A stretch of DNA of 64,000 bases from CAZTHK01 sp964613215 (GCA_964613215.1 CAZTHK010000006.1:62001-126000), one strand, 5' to 3'; shown: positions 9,409 to 18,908, counted from the stretch's first letter. A program made the numbers and translations. The notes: generated from the letters alone by a model not told the origin.

Positions 9409-10316
9409 GTGCCGGTGAAGGAAAAACCCGATAGCAACTGGTGGGGGAAGGAAATCCTGACGGCACTGCTGGCGGTATTCGCCTTTGCCCTTATAATTCG
9501 CCTGATATTCCTGAGCCAGATCTCCGGCAGCCCTTCCTTCCATACTCCCATAATCGATGCGGACACCTACCACCAGCATGCCCGCCTGCTGGCTGAAGAG
9601 GGAGAGATGTCAGCCAGGTTCTTCTGGCAGGGATTCTTCTATCCCCTCTTTCTGGCCGGGCTGTATAAACTCGCGGGCACAACCATCTGCGGAGCCAAGA
9701 TGGTTCAGCTCCTGCTGGGATCAGCCCTGGCAGGCGGAGGGGGAGTAATTCTGGCCGGGCTGCTGGTGGTACTTATCCCTGTTTCATCACTATCTCTTGA
9801 GTACACCGGGGATTTCAGCCCCCTGCCCCGCTCCGGAGCCCTGAACCTTTATATCGGCAACAATCCCGATACAGAGGAGACCATGATGATTCGCCCCGGA
9901 ATGGAATGGAGAGAGCTTACCAGAATGCCCATGCTTGAGGGCTCTGAGACAGAACAGCAGGACCGGATGTTCTTCTCCCGGCTGTTCAGGGAGTATGTCA
10001 CCTCCCATCCCCTGGACTATCTTGCCGGGCTGGGATGGAAGGGGATGCAATTCCTGAGCTCCCGGGAGCTTCCCAGAAATATCGACCCTTACACCTTCCG
10101 GGAGTTCTCCGGCCTCTACTCCATACTCACCTGGAAGACCGGGGGATTCGGGTTTCCCTTCGGCATCCTGCTGCCCCTGGCAATAACCGGCCTTTACTTC
10201 TAGAGGAAGAGGGAATCGAATATCTCAGAAATGCCTTAAGCCTGGCTGAACAATCGAAGGAAGACCTGCCGGCCCGGCGGATCCGTCAGCAGCTGTCCCG
10301 GATGGGATTGAAGTAA
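9409..10316 (+). pseudogene. GT39-TPR glycosyltransferase with internal deletions
   Basis: The GTG-started frame (9409-10203) begins like a GT39 membrane transferase: helix at residues 17-36, then IIDADTYHQHARLLAEEG and WQGFFYPLFLAGLYKLAG. At about residue 105 it jumps from QLLLGSALAGG directly to a later helix (AGLLVVLIPVSSLS). There the late periplasmic-loop sequence LNLYIGNNPDTEETMMIRPG follows, so most central helices are missing. It ends in TAG at 10201. Immediately downstream, in another frame, comes EEEGIEYLRNALSLAEQSKE to SRMGLK (stop near 10316), which looks like the final TPR of such proteins. The pattern is a family member with two deletions, the second with a frame change. Function is probably lost. 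Confidence 0.7.
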
Positions 10317-10763
10317 CACAGGGAATAACAGAAAAGCAGCTTTGCCGGATTGCACCCTTATTAAGAAACAAAGGGAAGGAGTTCTTCCGGGGGATTGCAG
10401 TAACTTCAAGGATCAGGGTAAAACAGCTTTTTATGCCGGCGGCGAAGTATTAATTTCTATTGAGTTGATAAAACAGCCCCGGCTGTGATATTTTCTAACA
10501 TCCGGCAGGAGCAGTTTTATTATATCTCACCGGACCGGCAGCAGGAGAAACCCTGCCGGAAGCCGGGATTTTTCGGAAGTCCCGGTCACAGACCTTCTGC
10601 CTCCGGTGAGGAAACTATACTGCAAAGCGGGAACCAGGTTTAATATCACAGCCGGGTGTACAGCGTAAGCAGAGCTTGAAACCAGCATGCTTACCCCGAC
10701 TTGAGACAGCTGGTCCGGCAACTTGAAACAACCTGTCCAGCAACTGCTAAAGAAAGGGATAAA
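10317..10763. other. intergenic region before the M1 peptidase
   Basis: I see no gene here. The frame of the peptidase extends back to 10701, but the extra 21 residues lack signal-peptide character, and the ATG at 10764 has a better SD (AAAGG). Confidence 0.4.
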
Positions 10764-13715
10764 ATGTACCGGTCAGAAGAATTACTAAAACCCTTACTTA
10801 TAATCATGACATTCATAATATCAACATCTCTGCCCTTCTCACCACTACTCGGCCAGACCGGTGAGGAGTTATATCTTCAGGAACCCTACTGGCAGCAGCA
10901 TGTGGATTATGATATAGATGTGACCCTGGATACTCAGAATCAGATTCTCTCAGGCAGGCAAACCATAACCTACCGGAACAATTCTCCCGATACCCTGGAG
11001 ATATTCTATCTACACCTATACCCCAATGCTTACCGGGAAAAGACTTCCAGCCTGATAAGGGGATTCATGCGCGACACCGCCTATTTTCTGATCGGCCTGC
11101 CCGAATCGAGGAGGGGCTGGATAGATATCGGCCAGTTCAAGGTCAACGGCAGTGATGCTGATTTCGAGGTAAAGGGCACCATCCTCTCCAGCCAATTCAG
11201 CCGCACGCTGCCCCCCGGCGGAGAGGCCACAATAGAAATCGAGTTTACCGAGAAGATAAGAAGAAGAATCGGAAGAGCCGGTTATATGGGGAGGCACTAT
11301 GACCTGGCCCAGTGGTATCCCAAGATGGTGGTTTACGATAAGCTGGGGTGGCATCCCGATCAGTTCGAGATGGGGGAATTCTACGGTGAATTCGGAACCT
11401 TCGATGTCAGAATCACTCTCCCCCGGGATTATGTGGTAGCCGCCACCGGGGTGTGCCTCTCCGGTGACCCGGGGTGGGACAGGAACAGGGGAGGCCGTCC
11501 GGGTGGAGGAAAAGGGAGCAGGGAGGAAGAAAAAGGGAATAAGACCCTGCATTTCAGAGCAGAGAAGGTGCATGACTTCGCCTGGTCCGCCGATCCCACC
11601 TTCGTGGTAGAGGATACCACCTTCCACGGCTATGATATCAGAAGCTTCTACCGGCACTGGAACAAGTCATGGAAGGACAGCGTGCTGGCCCGCACCATAC
11701 GCACCATGAAGTGGCTGGAGGATTTCGCCGGTCCCTACCCCTACCCCCACATATCAGTGGTGGACTGTCCCACCCACGGTGGGATGGAGTACCCTATGCT
11801 GGTAATGAACGGCAGCGCAAGGGAGGCTCTCATCGTTCATGAGGTGGGCCATAACTACTTCTACGGTATCCTGGCCAACAATGAGAGGGATGAAGCCTGG
11901 ATGGACGAGGGATTCACCCAGTATCAGACTTTCCGGTTTGCTGAAAAAAGATACGGACCATACGGGAGAAAGAGGGAACCCGGCCTGCTCTCCTCCCTGT
12001 ACGACCAGCCTGCTCTATGGGAGGGGCTGGCCCGGTCAGCGATCCGGCTTCACCGGACGGGATGGGCCGAAAGAGTGGCCAAACCCTATCAGGATTTCGA
12101 GAGCAGTGGAAACACCATGGTTTACGTAAAAGCTCCACTCTTTCTGAGAGCACTGCATCACCTCACCGGAGACGACGTGTTCAGCGAGATCATCCACACC
12201 TACTTCGACCGCTGGAAATTCAAACACGTAGATGAGAAGGCCTTTCTGGATGTGTGCGAGGAGATCTCCGGCCTGGAGCTCGACGAGTTCTTCAAGCAGT
12301 GGCTGCATACCACCAAGAACTGCGACTATGAACTGGAAGATATGGAGGTGAAAGAGACGGAAGCAGGAGCCTACCGCACATCTGTTAATATTAAGCGCAA
12401 GGGTGAGATGAAAGTTCCTTTAACCCTCTCCTTCCGGATGAAGAACGGCAACACCGAAACCAGGCAGCTGGATGGATTGCTGAGGGATATAGATGAGGAA
12501 TTCATCTTTTCTGACCGCCCGGTATCGGCCTCCATTAACCCTGACAATGAGATGCTGGATATCTACCACCGGGATAATTTTCTTCCCCGCAGGTGGGATT
12601 TCAAACCGGATGTTCCCTTCGAAAGCTACCGGCCCGGGGATGCCTACCAGTTCAGGATACTTCCCATAGGATTTTACAACGACATCGATGGAGGAAAGGC
12701 CGGACTGAGAGTGAGGGGGTCCTACCAGCGCAGGTATTTCGACTTTACCCTCCAGAGCCTCTACTCATTCGAGAGCGGAGAGTTGGACTATTACGGTTCC
12801 TTCCGGCACCCCCTGAAATATTTCGGGCGGGATGCGAATGTCGCAGCAGAAGGATTCTACCGGGAGGGAAGGGCCGGCGGTACACTGAGGATAGATAAGA
12901 AGAGGAGGGAATCACTCCAGGACCCCTGGGCCCAGGAGTTCTCCCTGTGGGCCGCCTACCATGAAGTAACCGACACATCATACGTATTCCCATACACATA
13001 TGAGAAGGGAATAAATCTCAAGTCGGGTCTTCACTTCTCCATCCGCCCCAGAACAGATGTTTTTTCCACCAATCTGGCCATTAATCTGGAGAGGTCTTTG
13101 TGGGGAAGCGATTTCAATTTCGAGAAGAGCACCTTCCAGCTCCGTCTGTGGCCGGCCAGGCGGTTTCCCTTCCCATTAAAACCGTACCTGAGGCTCTTCC
13201 TGGGTTACTCTTCCATCTCGCCTCCCCTTCAGGAACGGTTCAACCTGGCCGGGGCGGGTGTGCTGACCAAGGAATCATACTTCTGGCTGAGGAGTCCGGG
13301 GGCTTTCCCCAAAGACTACTACGTCCATTTTCATGTACCGGGGGACGCCAACCTGCGGGGTTACTTCGACGGCGACTTCAGCTTCAAGAGGATATTCGCC
13401 TCTAACAACGAGCTTGCTCTACCCTTCCCCCTGCCGGTAGGGAGAGGATTATCCCGGATGCTGGACCCGAAACTGTTCCTTTTTTACGATGTGGGTGTGG
13501 TTCTGGATGAGCAGCCGCTGGAGGCACTGCCACCCGGGATGAGACCGGGCTTCGATGATAGCATTTTCGATGAAGCACTGAGCGATTTCGGAGTCGGGAT
13601 AAAACTGTGGAAGATCACTGCTGAATTTCCCATATACATCAGCCATCCGGAATTGACCGGATACGTGGACAACTGGAACTTCAGGGCTACGGTGGGATTC
13701 ACCGGGCTGTTCTGA
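10764..13715 (+). CDS. M1-family zinc metallopeptidase fused to a beta-barrel-like C-terminal domain
   Basis: A 983-residue exported protein. A signal peptide (hydrophobic core about residues 10-28, ending LLGQ) is followed by an M1 aminopeptidase-like region to about residue 560. The zinc site is HEVGH at 359-363 with the third ligand Glu382 in WMDEGFTQY. A GGMEYP sequence stands at the place of the GxMEN exopeptidase motif. From about 590 to the end, sequence changes to alternating aromatic strands (for example GDFSFKRIFASNNELALPFP, FLFYDVGVVLDEQ, DFGVGIKLW) and closes with ATVGFTGLF. That C-terminal Phe and the strand pattern resemble BamA/Omp85-type barrels. The likely arrangement is a surface or periplasmic peptidase anchored by its own barrel. 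Substrate unknown. Confidence 0.85.
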   Translation: MYRSEELLKPLLIIMTFIISTSLPFSPLLGQTGEELYLQEPYWQQHVDYDIDVTLDTQNQILSGRQTITYRNNSPDTLEIFYLHLYPNAYREKTSSLIRGFMRDTAYFLIGLPESRRGWIDIGQFKVNGSDADFEVKGTILSSQFSRTLPPGGEATIEIEFTEKIRRRIGRAGYMGRHYDLAQWYPKMVVYDKLGWHPDQFEMGEFYGEFGTFDVRITLPRDYVVAATGVCLSGDPGWDRNRGGRPGGGKGSREEEKGNKTLHFRAEKVHDFAWSADPTFVVEDTTFHGYDIRSFYRHWNKSWKDSVLARTIRTMKWLEDFAGPYPYPHISVVDCPTHGGMEYPMLVMNGSAREALIVHEVGHNYFYGILANNERDEAWMDEGFTQYQTFRFAEKRYGPYGRKREPGLLSSLYDQPALWEGLARSAIRLHRTGWAERVAKPYQDFESSGNTMVYVKAPLFLRALHHLTGDDVFSEIIHTYFDRWKFKHVDEKAFLDVCEEISGLELDEFFKQWLHTTKNCDYELEDMEVKETEAGAYRTSVNIKRKGEMKVPLTLSFRMKNGNTETRQLDGLLRDIDEEFIFSDRPVSASINPDNEMLDIYHRDNFLPRRWDFKPDVPFESYRPGDAYQFRILPIGFYNDIDGGKAGLRVRGSYQRRYFDFTLQSLYSFESGELDYYGSFRHPLKYFGRDANVAAEGFYREGRAGGTLRIDKKRRESLQDPWAQEFSLWAAYHEVTDTSYVFPYTYEKGINLKSGLHFSIRPRTDVFSTNLAINLERSLWGSDFNFEKSTFQLRLWPARRFPFPLKPYLRLFLGYSSISPPLQERFNLAGAGVLTKESYFWLRSPGAFPKDYYVHFHVPGDANLRGYFDGDFSFKRIFASNNELALPFPLPVGRGLSRMLDPKLFLFYDVGVVLDEQPLEALPPGMRPGFDDSIFDEALSDFGVGIKLWKITAEFPIYISHPELTGYVDNWNFRATVGFTGLF

Positions 13716-14046
13716 TAGGCCGAAGCTAACCTTACTCCAATAATATGATGGTGACCGGACTGGAGACTTCTGACATTGACAAGCCGTCTTTCTCATACGA
13801 CCCCGCTTTTTATTCCGCCGCAGTTAGTGTCTCTATCAGATGTCCGGGCTCACGGTTATACAGCTTCCGATGCAGTGAAAGAAAGCCGGGAGACAAATAT
13901 CTTATTGACCAATCCGGGTCAACCCGGCGGTGATACTTCTCCATATATCCAGGAGGGATAAAAATTTCAGACAGCTACCAGGACATAAGCCGCAATCCCG
14001 CTATCCTCCGTGTAATAACAGGATATCCTAGCCGGAGCAGAGAGAA
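13716..14046. other. intergenic region
   Basis: About 330 bp between the peptidase and the GDT1-family gene. Short frames have no SD, and I see nothing identifiable. Confidence 0.35.
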
Positions 14047-14676
14047 ATGAACTGGGATTTGACCCTCTCCGCATTCGTGCTGGTATTTCTGGCGGAACTG
14101 GGAGACAAGAGCCAGCTTACCGTAATTGCCCAGTCATACAGGTATCATTCCCCGCTATCTGTCTTCTTTGGAGCAGGTGCTGCGCTTACCCTGGTTACCG
14201 CAATCGGTGTGACAGGGGGAGATTTGCTGGGGCATCTGATACCCCAGCTGGCCGTCCGGGCAGCAGCAGCCGCCGCATTTATCATAACGGGACTGTACAT
14301 GTGTAGGGAATCCTCCCGCCTGATACAACCCGGCAATTCTGAAGTAAATGCCGGGGGGGAAAACGGCGGAGAGGTCGAGAGGGACCCTCCCCTGAAATTA
14401 TGGAGCTGGAAAGCATTCAATACCACCTTCCCCCTCCTCCTGCTTGCCGAACTGGGAGATAAGACTCAACTGGCTGTGGCCGGTCTGGCCATGGATCGTC
14501 TTAATCCCGTCTCCGTATTCGCCGGAAGCGCAGCAGCCCTTATTGCTTTAACCGCACTGGGGGTGATACTCGGGCATCAGCTTGGCAGGGTGATGCCCCG
14601 CAGAAGGCTGCTGCTGAGGATATCGGCTTCTATATTCATTTTGATTGGAATACTCATTGGGACGGGTCTTATTTAA
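14047..14676 (+). CDS. GDT1/TMEM165 (UPF0016) family cation transporter
   Basis: A 209-residue inner-membrane protein made of two similar halves of three helices. Each half carries the family signature with conserved acidic residue: AELGDKSQLT at about residues 17-26 and AELGDKTQLA at about 137-146. The family moves Mn2+ or Ca2+ against H+ in bacteria and eukaryotes. The loop between halves (about residues 100-125) is hydrophilic. No metal-regulatory RNA is visible upstream. The ATG follows CAGAGAGA, a modest SD. Confidence 0.9.
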   Translation: MNWDLTLSAFVLVFLAELGDKSQLTVIAQSYRYHSPLSVFFGAGAALTLVTAIGVTGGDLLGHLIPQLAVRAAAAAAFIITGLYMCRESSRLIQPGNSEVNAGGENGGEVERDPPLKLWSWKAFNTTFPLLLLAELGDKTQLAVAGLAMDRLNPVSVFAGSAAALIALTALGVILGHQLGRVMPRRRLLLRISASIFILIGILIGTGLI

Positions 14677-14693
14677 ATCATTCAAATCAGGTT

Positions 14694-15050
14694 TTTGAAA
14701 CATAAAGCACCGGGACCATACAGGTGGAATAATAATCCGGATAATTTCAGCAGCTTTTTATCCTCGAACAAAAAGAACTGATATGACATACCGCTGCCGT
14801 CCCAACCCCGGTACAATGGCGGCGTTACTATTTTTGAATCAATCACTTATGATCTTACCGGGTGAAGCCGGTGGCCGGGAGAATTGCCATAGTGGATGCG
14901 AACGAGTGGGTTCCGCTCTGTACCCCCCCGGTGTTCAGCGGGGGGAGCTGATCTTCGAAACAGGCCGCAGGGACTATTGGAGAACCGGCCACGAATCCGC
15001 TGATTCCGGCGGTTTAATCGCCGCAGCCGGAAAATTCCCGGAAAAACGTT
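14694..15050 (+). pseudogene. decayed partial duplicate of the thiolase gene and its upstream region
   Basis: This stretch aligns with 16410-16755, the leader and first roughly 57 codons of the thiolase-fold gene that starts at 16580. Shared blocks include CGAACAAAAA, GCGTTACTAT versus ACGTTACTAT, GAGAATTGCCATAGTGG, GGGTTCCGCTCT and GGGAGCTGATCTTCGAA. In protein terms ELIFETGRRDYW...GGLIAAA corresponds to ELIFEAARKAYS...GFITAAE. Several indels break the frame, so it is not translated as a whole. The copy begins just after the GDT1 stop and ends before the minus-strand glycosyltransferase-like gene. It reads as the relic of a tandem duplication later interrupted and eroded. Confidence 0.8.
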
Positions 15051-15110
15051 CAGGCTGATAATGTGGAAAAGCCCCATCAGGGTTGCGAACAGGCATCCGC
15101 ACTCCCTGTA

Positions 15111-15848
15111 TTATAAATTCATAAAATTTCTGATCCTGTACCGGAGCAGCTTCCAGGTATAACTTTTCCGGTGCATCCCCAGCATATGGAAATATTTGTT
15201 CTCCCGCGGGTTATCAGGGAAGACATGGTACTTTAATCCTGTTTTCCAGGCTGCATAATTAAAACTCAGCTGATCTCTCTTGCTGCCTCTGCAGATTTCA
15301 TCCCACCACAGGTTCATTGTCCGTATAACATCAGGCTCATTATGTCTTCTGATCAGAACTGCACTGGAAATCAGACCGTTATCTTCTGGATATCCCTCCT
15401 TCCTGTATCTCTCCACCTGTTTTGTCATAACTTCCGGGTTATCCTTGTAGTTACCTGTTTTTTTGCCGGTCTCCATCATATAGTTATACTCCTGATAGAG
15501 ACAATTCCTTTTATCATATTCCGTCTTATTATGGTCAAACACAAGCATGTTACTTTCTGATAAGTATTTATCGATTAATTCACGAACATCTCCCACTATT
15601 AAAAAATTTGCATCCATAAATATGCTGATTTCATACTGTTTGAAAATACGATGGGGGCATATTTTCCTGTACCGGCTGTCCCTGGTCGGGTCATCCAGAA
15701 AGGGTTCACACTTAACAATATCCCAGGTATTTGATTTCAAGTCGCTGTCAGTAAGACAGATATAATCAATGCCGGGAATACGCGGCTGTGGAATCAAACC
15801 TTCATATTGACCGAACAGGGATGTATATATGACTATATTTTCGTCCAT
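15111..15848 (-). CDS. DUF616-like putative glycosyltransferase
   Basis: A 245-residue cytoplasmic protein without membrane segments. IVIYTSLFGQYEGLIPQ at the start, YICLTDSD at about residue 29, the DPTRDSRYRKICPHRIF stretch and YEISIFMDANFLI resemble the DUF616/TOD1-type glycosyltransferase-like domain. MDANF sits where a DxD-like nucleotide-sugar motif is expected. The later SSAVLIRRHNEPDVIRTMNLWW is also typical of such transferases. The gene is visibly richer in A+T than its neighbours and lies between the decayed thiolase copy and the intact one, which suggests acquisition by transfer. The ATG has only a weak SD. Sugar and acceptor are unknown. Confidence 0.7.
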   Translation of the reverse strand: MDENIVIYTSLFGQYEGLIPQPRIPGIDYICLTDSDLKSNTWDIVKCEPFLDDPTRDSRYRKICPHRIFKQYEISIFMDANFLIVGDVRELIDKYLSESNMLVFDHNKTEYDKRNCLYQEYNYMMETGKKTGNYKDNPEVMTKQVERYRKEGYPEDNGLISSAVLIRRHNEPDVIRTMNLWWDEICRGSKRDQLSFNYAAWKTGLKYHVFPDNPRENKYFHMLGMHRKSYTWKLLRYRIRNFMNL

Positions 15849-16277
15849 CTGTGAAATGTTTAATAAAATTCAGAGATTCAGAACATTGCTTATATTCTTT
15901 TGTCTTTTGAAAAACAACTATACCGAACGCTAGTATACAGTGGAAATGACGGGCTATTAAAGAAAAATATTAATTTTAAAGATAATGTGAAGCCAGAAAA
16001 TGGCGATTTGATACCGCGTGGAATAAGCTTTGCGGTGTGATGGCGAAAGATGTGCCTTGTTGTATTCAGCCCCTGACCGCCAGGCCTTAAATTTTATTGA
16101 GTGGGCAGGATATCGTTATTGATAAATCCTTCTGATCGAGGTTAAAAAAACGGAAAGATTCTTACTCTTTTCAGTGGAGTTTCCCCGAAAAATTATCCGG
16201 GGATTTAATAAGATATTATATAACTGCCAGCTATTAATATTGATAAGTACAATATGAATACGCGGCGTTTTTTCATC
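15849..16277. other. AT-rich intergenic region
   Basis: No gene is supported. A 127-codon minus-strand frame (16116-16499) runs through the inverted-repeat element and has no family resemblance. The first 170 bp are strongly AT-rich and may contain the promoter of the minus-strand glycosyltransferase-like gene. Confidence 0.35.
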
Positions 16278-16424
16278 CGGTGCCCGGTGTTTTAAAACCC
16301 TCCCCTCTCGAGCGGGCATGGTTTTCTGCCCCGGAAGGGGCAGAAAGAGCGAGCCCGGGGCGCAGAGCTTAAGATTTCCGCGGCCGGCGAGAAATCGACA
16401 GCGATTCTGAAACACCGGGCACCG
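16278..16424. repeat. 147-bp element bounded by 15-bp perfect inverted repeats
   Basis: Left arm CGGTGCCCGGTGTTT (16278-16292) and right arm AAACACCGGGCACCG (16410-16424) are exact reverse complements. Between them lie further hairpins: TCTGCCCC-GGAA-GGGGCAGA, GATTTC...GAAATC and AATCG-ACAG-CGATT. The whole could fold into one branched RNA, or it could be a miniature transposable element. No flanking target duplication is obvious. It sits about 155 bp upstream of the thiolase operon start. I do not recognise it as a known RNA family and see no second intact copy in the window. Confidence 0.6.
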
Positions 16425-16579
16425 TAACAATGCGGATCGAATAAAATCGGGGAAACTCCAGTTCTTTTTACCCTTGAACAAAAATGACAGATATGACACA
16501 CTGCTTCTGTTCTCATCACAGTACAGGGGTGACGTTACTATGGTTAATCAGTCCTTTAAAATCTTGTGAGGTGAAGCTT

Positions 16580-17731
16580 ATGGTCAAGAGAATTGCCATA
16601 GTGGGTGCCGGAACTACGGGGTTCCGCTCTATTAGCCCGGATGTTTCTTACCGGGAGCTGATCTTCGAAGCGGCCCGCAAGGCCTATTCGGATGCCGGCC
16701 TCGAACCCACTGATATCGACGGTTTCATAACGGCCGCCGAGGACTTCATGGAAGGGTACAGTATTGCCGATGAGTACTGTCCCGACCAGCTGGGAGCCGT
16801 ATTGAAACCTACACAGACCGTGCCCGGCGACTTCATTCAGGCGATGGCCACCGGATACATGATGATCATGACCGGAGCTTTCAACATTGTTGCCGTGGAA
16901 GCGCACAGCAAGGCGTCAAATGTCATGAACACCGACGAATTGCTCGGATTTGCCATGGATCCGGTATATAACAGGCCCCTTCGGGAGTCTCCCCATGCAA
17001 TCGCCGGGCTGGAGATGATGCGATACATGTTCGAAACACTTACCACATTCGAGCATTGTGCCAGGGTGGTCAGCAAGAACAGGGTCAATGCACTGGCCAA
17101 CCCGTACGCAGCTTACGGAGCGGATATTAATGAATCGGATGTATTAAACTCCGAACCGGTATCCATGCCCCTTCGCAGGCTGGATATAGCCGATCACGCC
17201 GATGGTGCGGTGGTAGTAGTTCTTGCCGAGGAGAGCACCGCCAGGGCGCTGACAGACGTACCCATCTGGATAGAGGGGCTGGGATGGTGCAGCGGCACGC
17301 CTACCCTGGAGATGCGGGACTGGGGAGAGGCTTCATACGCCTCCTATGCCGGCGAGATGGCCTACCGGATGGCCGGCATAAGCAATCCCGCTTCCGAAAT
17401 CGACTTCGCCGAGATCTCCGACGAGTACTCCTACAAGGAGCTTCAGCACCTGGAGGCACTGAAACTGTGCCAGAGGGGAGAAGCAGGCGACGTAACCGAA
17501 GCCGGCGAAACCAGTGCCAGTGGTACCATTCCGGTGAATATCTCCGGCGGTGCCCTGGGAGTGGGACACCTGTTCGAAGCTTCGGGCGGTCATAAGATAT
17601 ATGAACTGGTGGAACAACTCCGTGGCGAGGCCGGTACCAGGCAGGTGCCGGACGCCGAAGTGGGACTTGCCCAGACCTGGAGGGGCGTCCCCACCGCCAC
17701 CGGAGCTGTAGCTATTTTATCAAATTCGTAG
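16580..17731 (+). CDS. thiolase-fold protein without catalytic cysteine (subunit 1)
   Basis: A 383-residue protein of the SCP2-thiolase type (MVKRIAIVGAGTTGFRS start, GGALGVGHLFEASGGHKIYELV, QLRGEAGTRQV end). In active thiolases the nucleophile lies in a VxGxCASG-like segment. Here the aligned segment is VPGDFIQAMATG (residues 81-92), with Phe or Asp instead of Cys. The C-terminal proton-exchanging Cys is also missing (AQTWRGVPTATG), while the His of the GHP-like motif is kept. Start chosen at 16580 (SD GAGGTGA); the frame extends upstream through non-homologous sequence. First gene of a four-gene operon with a second thiolase-like and two DUF35 proteins. Probably an acyl-CoA-binding subunit with altered chemistry; the substrate cannot be told. 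Confidence 0.85.
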   Translation: MVKRIAIVGAGTTGFRSISPDVSYRELIFEAARKAYSDAGLEPTDIDGFITAAEDFMEGYSIADEYCPDQLGAVLKPTQTVPGDFIQAMATGYMMIMTGAFNIVAVEAHSKASNVMNTDELLGFAMDPVYNRPLRESPHAIAGLEMMRYMFETLTTFEHCARVVSKNRVNALANPYAAYGADINESDVLNSEPVSMPLRRLDIADHADGAVVVVLAEESTARALTDVPIWIEGLGWCSGTPTLEMRDWGEASYASYAGEMAYRMAGISNPASEIDFAEISDEYSYKELQHLEALKLCQRGEAGDVTEAGETSASGTIPVNISGGALGVGHLFEASGGHKIYELVEQLRGEAGTRQVPDAEVGLAQTWRGVPTATGAVAILSNS

Positions 17732-17744
17732 GAGGTCTCTTGCA

Positions 17745-18908
17745 ATGGGATACAGAAAAGTTGCTATAGTCGGCGCCGGACTGACACGCTTCGTGCGGCG
17801 CGCGCAGGAGACGGGCAAGGAGTTGTCCTGGCAGGCCGCCAGTATGGCTCTGGACTCCTGCGAACTTACCCTGGACGATGTCGATTGCGTTACCCTGGGA
17901 ACTGCCCCGGACGCTTTCGATGGAGTTCACTACAACGGCGAATATCTCCTGGACGGAGCCGGCGGGGTTAATAAACCGTACATGCGACACTTCGTTGGTG
18001 GAGGTACGGGTGTATTCAGCCCCATACACGGCTGGTTCCACGTGGCCAGCGGGATGGCGGATATATGCCTGGTGGTGGCGGAGGAGAAGATGTCTACATG
18101 CGTACCCCATCCCCAGGGAGCATTTCTGACCATTTTCGATCACACCACCGAGCAGCCTCTGATGCCGAACCTTATCTGGATATTCGCCCTGGAGATGAAC
18201 AGATATATGGAGACCTACGGTATCTCCAAGGAGGATATCGCCCGGGTCTCCGTCAAGAACAAGAAAAATGCCATGGATCATCCCTGTGCCCAGATTCCCC
18301 AGGAGATAACCGTGGAAGATGTGATCAATTCGGAATGCCTGGCCTGGCCGGTCAACCGGCTGGATATCAGCCCCGCCTCCGACGGAGCCGGAGCTATAGT
18401 TCTGGCCAGTGAAAGGGTGGCCCGCAGACTGACCGACAAACCGATATGGATAGACGGGGTGGGGCACGCTATCGATACGGCGTACTGGGCAACCAGGGAT
18501 CTCTCCTATCCCACTTACGTGGAAACCGCTGCCAGACACGCTTACGAGATGGCCGGAATAACCGAGCCGGACAAGGAGATCCATGTTGCAGAACCGTACG
18601 ATCCATTCGATTACAAGGAACTTCATCACATGGAGGGACTGATGCTCTGCCCCAGGGGCAAGGCGGCTCAAATGACCGCTGACGGAGTTACCCAGAGGGA
18701 CGGCAACATGCCCATATGCCCATCCGGGGGAGCGCTGGGTGTAGGAAACCCCATCGCCGCCACCGGGATGATGAAGGTAATAGAAATCTTCCTGCAGCTC
18801 AGGGGCGAAGCGGGCAAACGCCAGGTTCCCGGGAATCCGAGGACAGGCCTGGTTCAGGCATGGGGCGATCTGATGCAGATGGGAACGGTAGTGGTGATGA
18901 GAAGATAA
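17745..18908 (+). CDS. thiolase-fold protein without catalytic cysteine (subunit 2)
   Basis: A 387-residue paralogue, 13 bp after subunit 1, with SD GGAGGT. The fold is plain (KVAIVGAGLTRFVRRA, ADICLVVAEEKMS, GGALGVGNPIAATG, QLRGEAGKRQV). The nucleophile position lies in RHFVGGGTGVFS and has no Cys, and the usual GHP His is replaced by Asn (GNPIAATG). So neither subunit of the pair has a complete thiolase active site. Such paired thiolase-domain proteins beside DUF35 proteins occur in several uncultured lineages. Heteromeric thiolase-DUF35 complexes are known for BbsAB (benzoylsuccinyl-CoA thiolase) and for archaeal acetoacetyl-CoA thiolase/HMG-CoA synthase. By analogy I infer a hetero-oligomer with the two downstream gene products. 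Confidence 0.85.
   Translation: MGYRKVAIVGAGLTRFVRRAQETGKELSWQAASMALDSCELTLDDVDCVTLGTAPDAFDGVHYNGEYLLDGAGGVNKPYMRHFVGGGTGVFSPIHGWFHVASGMADICLVVAEEKMSTCVPHPQGAFLTIFDHTTEQPLMPNLIWIFALEMNRYMETYGISKEDIARVSVKNKKNAMDHPCAQIPQEITVEDVINSECLAWPVNRLDISPASDGAGAIVLASERVARRLTDKPIWIDGVGHAIDTAYWATRDLSYPTYVETAARHAYEMAGITEPDKEIHVAEPYDPFDYKELHHMEGLMLCPRGKAAQMTADGVTQRDGNMPICPSGGALGVGNPIAATGMMKVIEIFLQLRGEAGKRQVPGNPRTGLVQAWGDLMQMGTVVVMRR

Noticed and set aside
16116..16499. 127-codon minus-strand frame upstream of the thiolase operon
   Set aside because: It crosses the inverted-repeat element and has no family resemblance.
17712..18671. 319-codon minus-strand frame opposite thiolase-like subunit 2
   Set aside because: Long only because the opposite strand is GC-rich coding DNA; no SD or motif.
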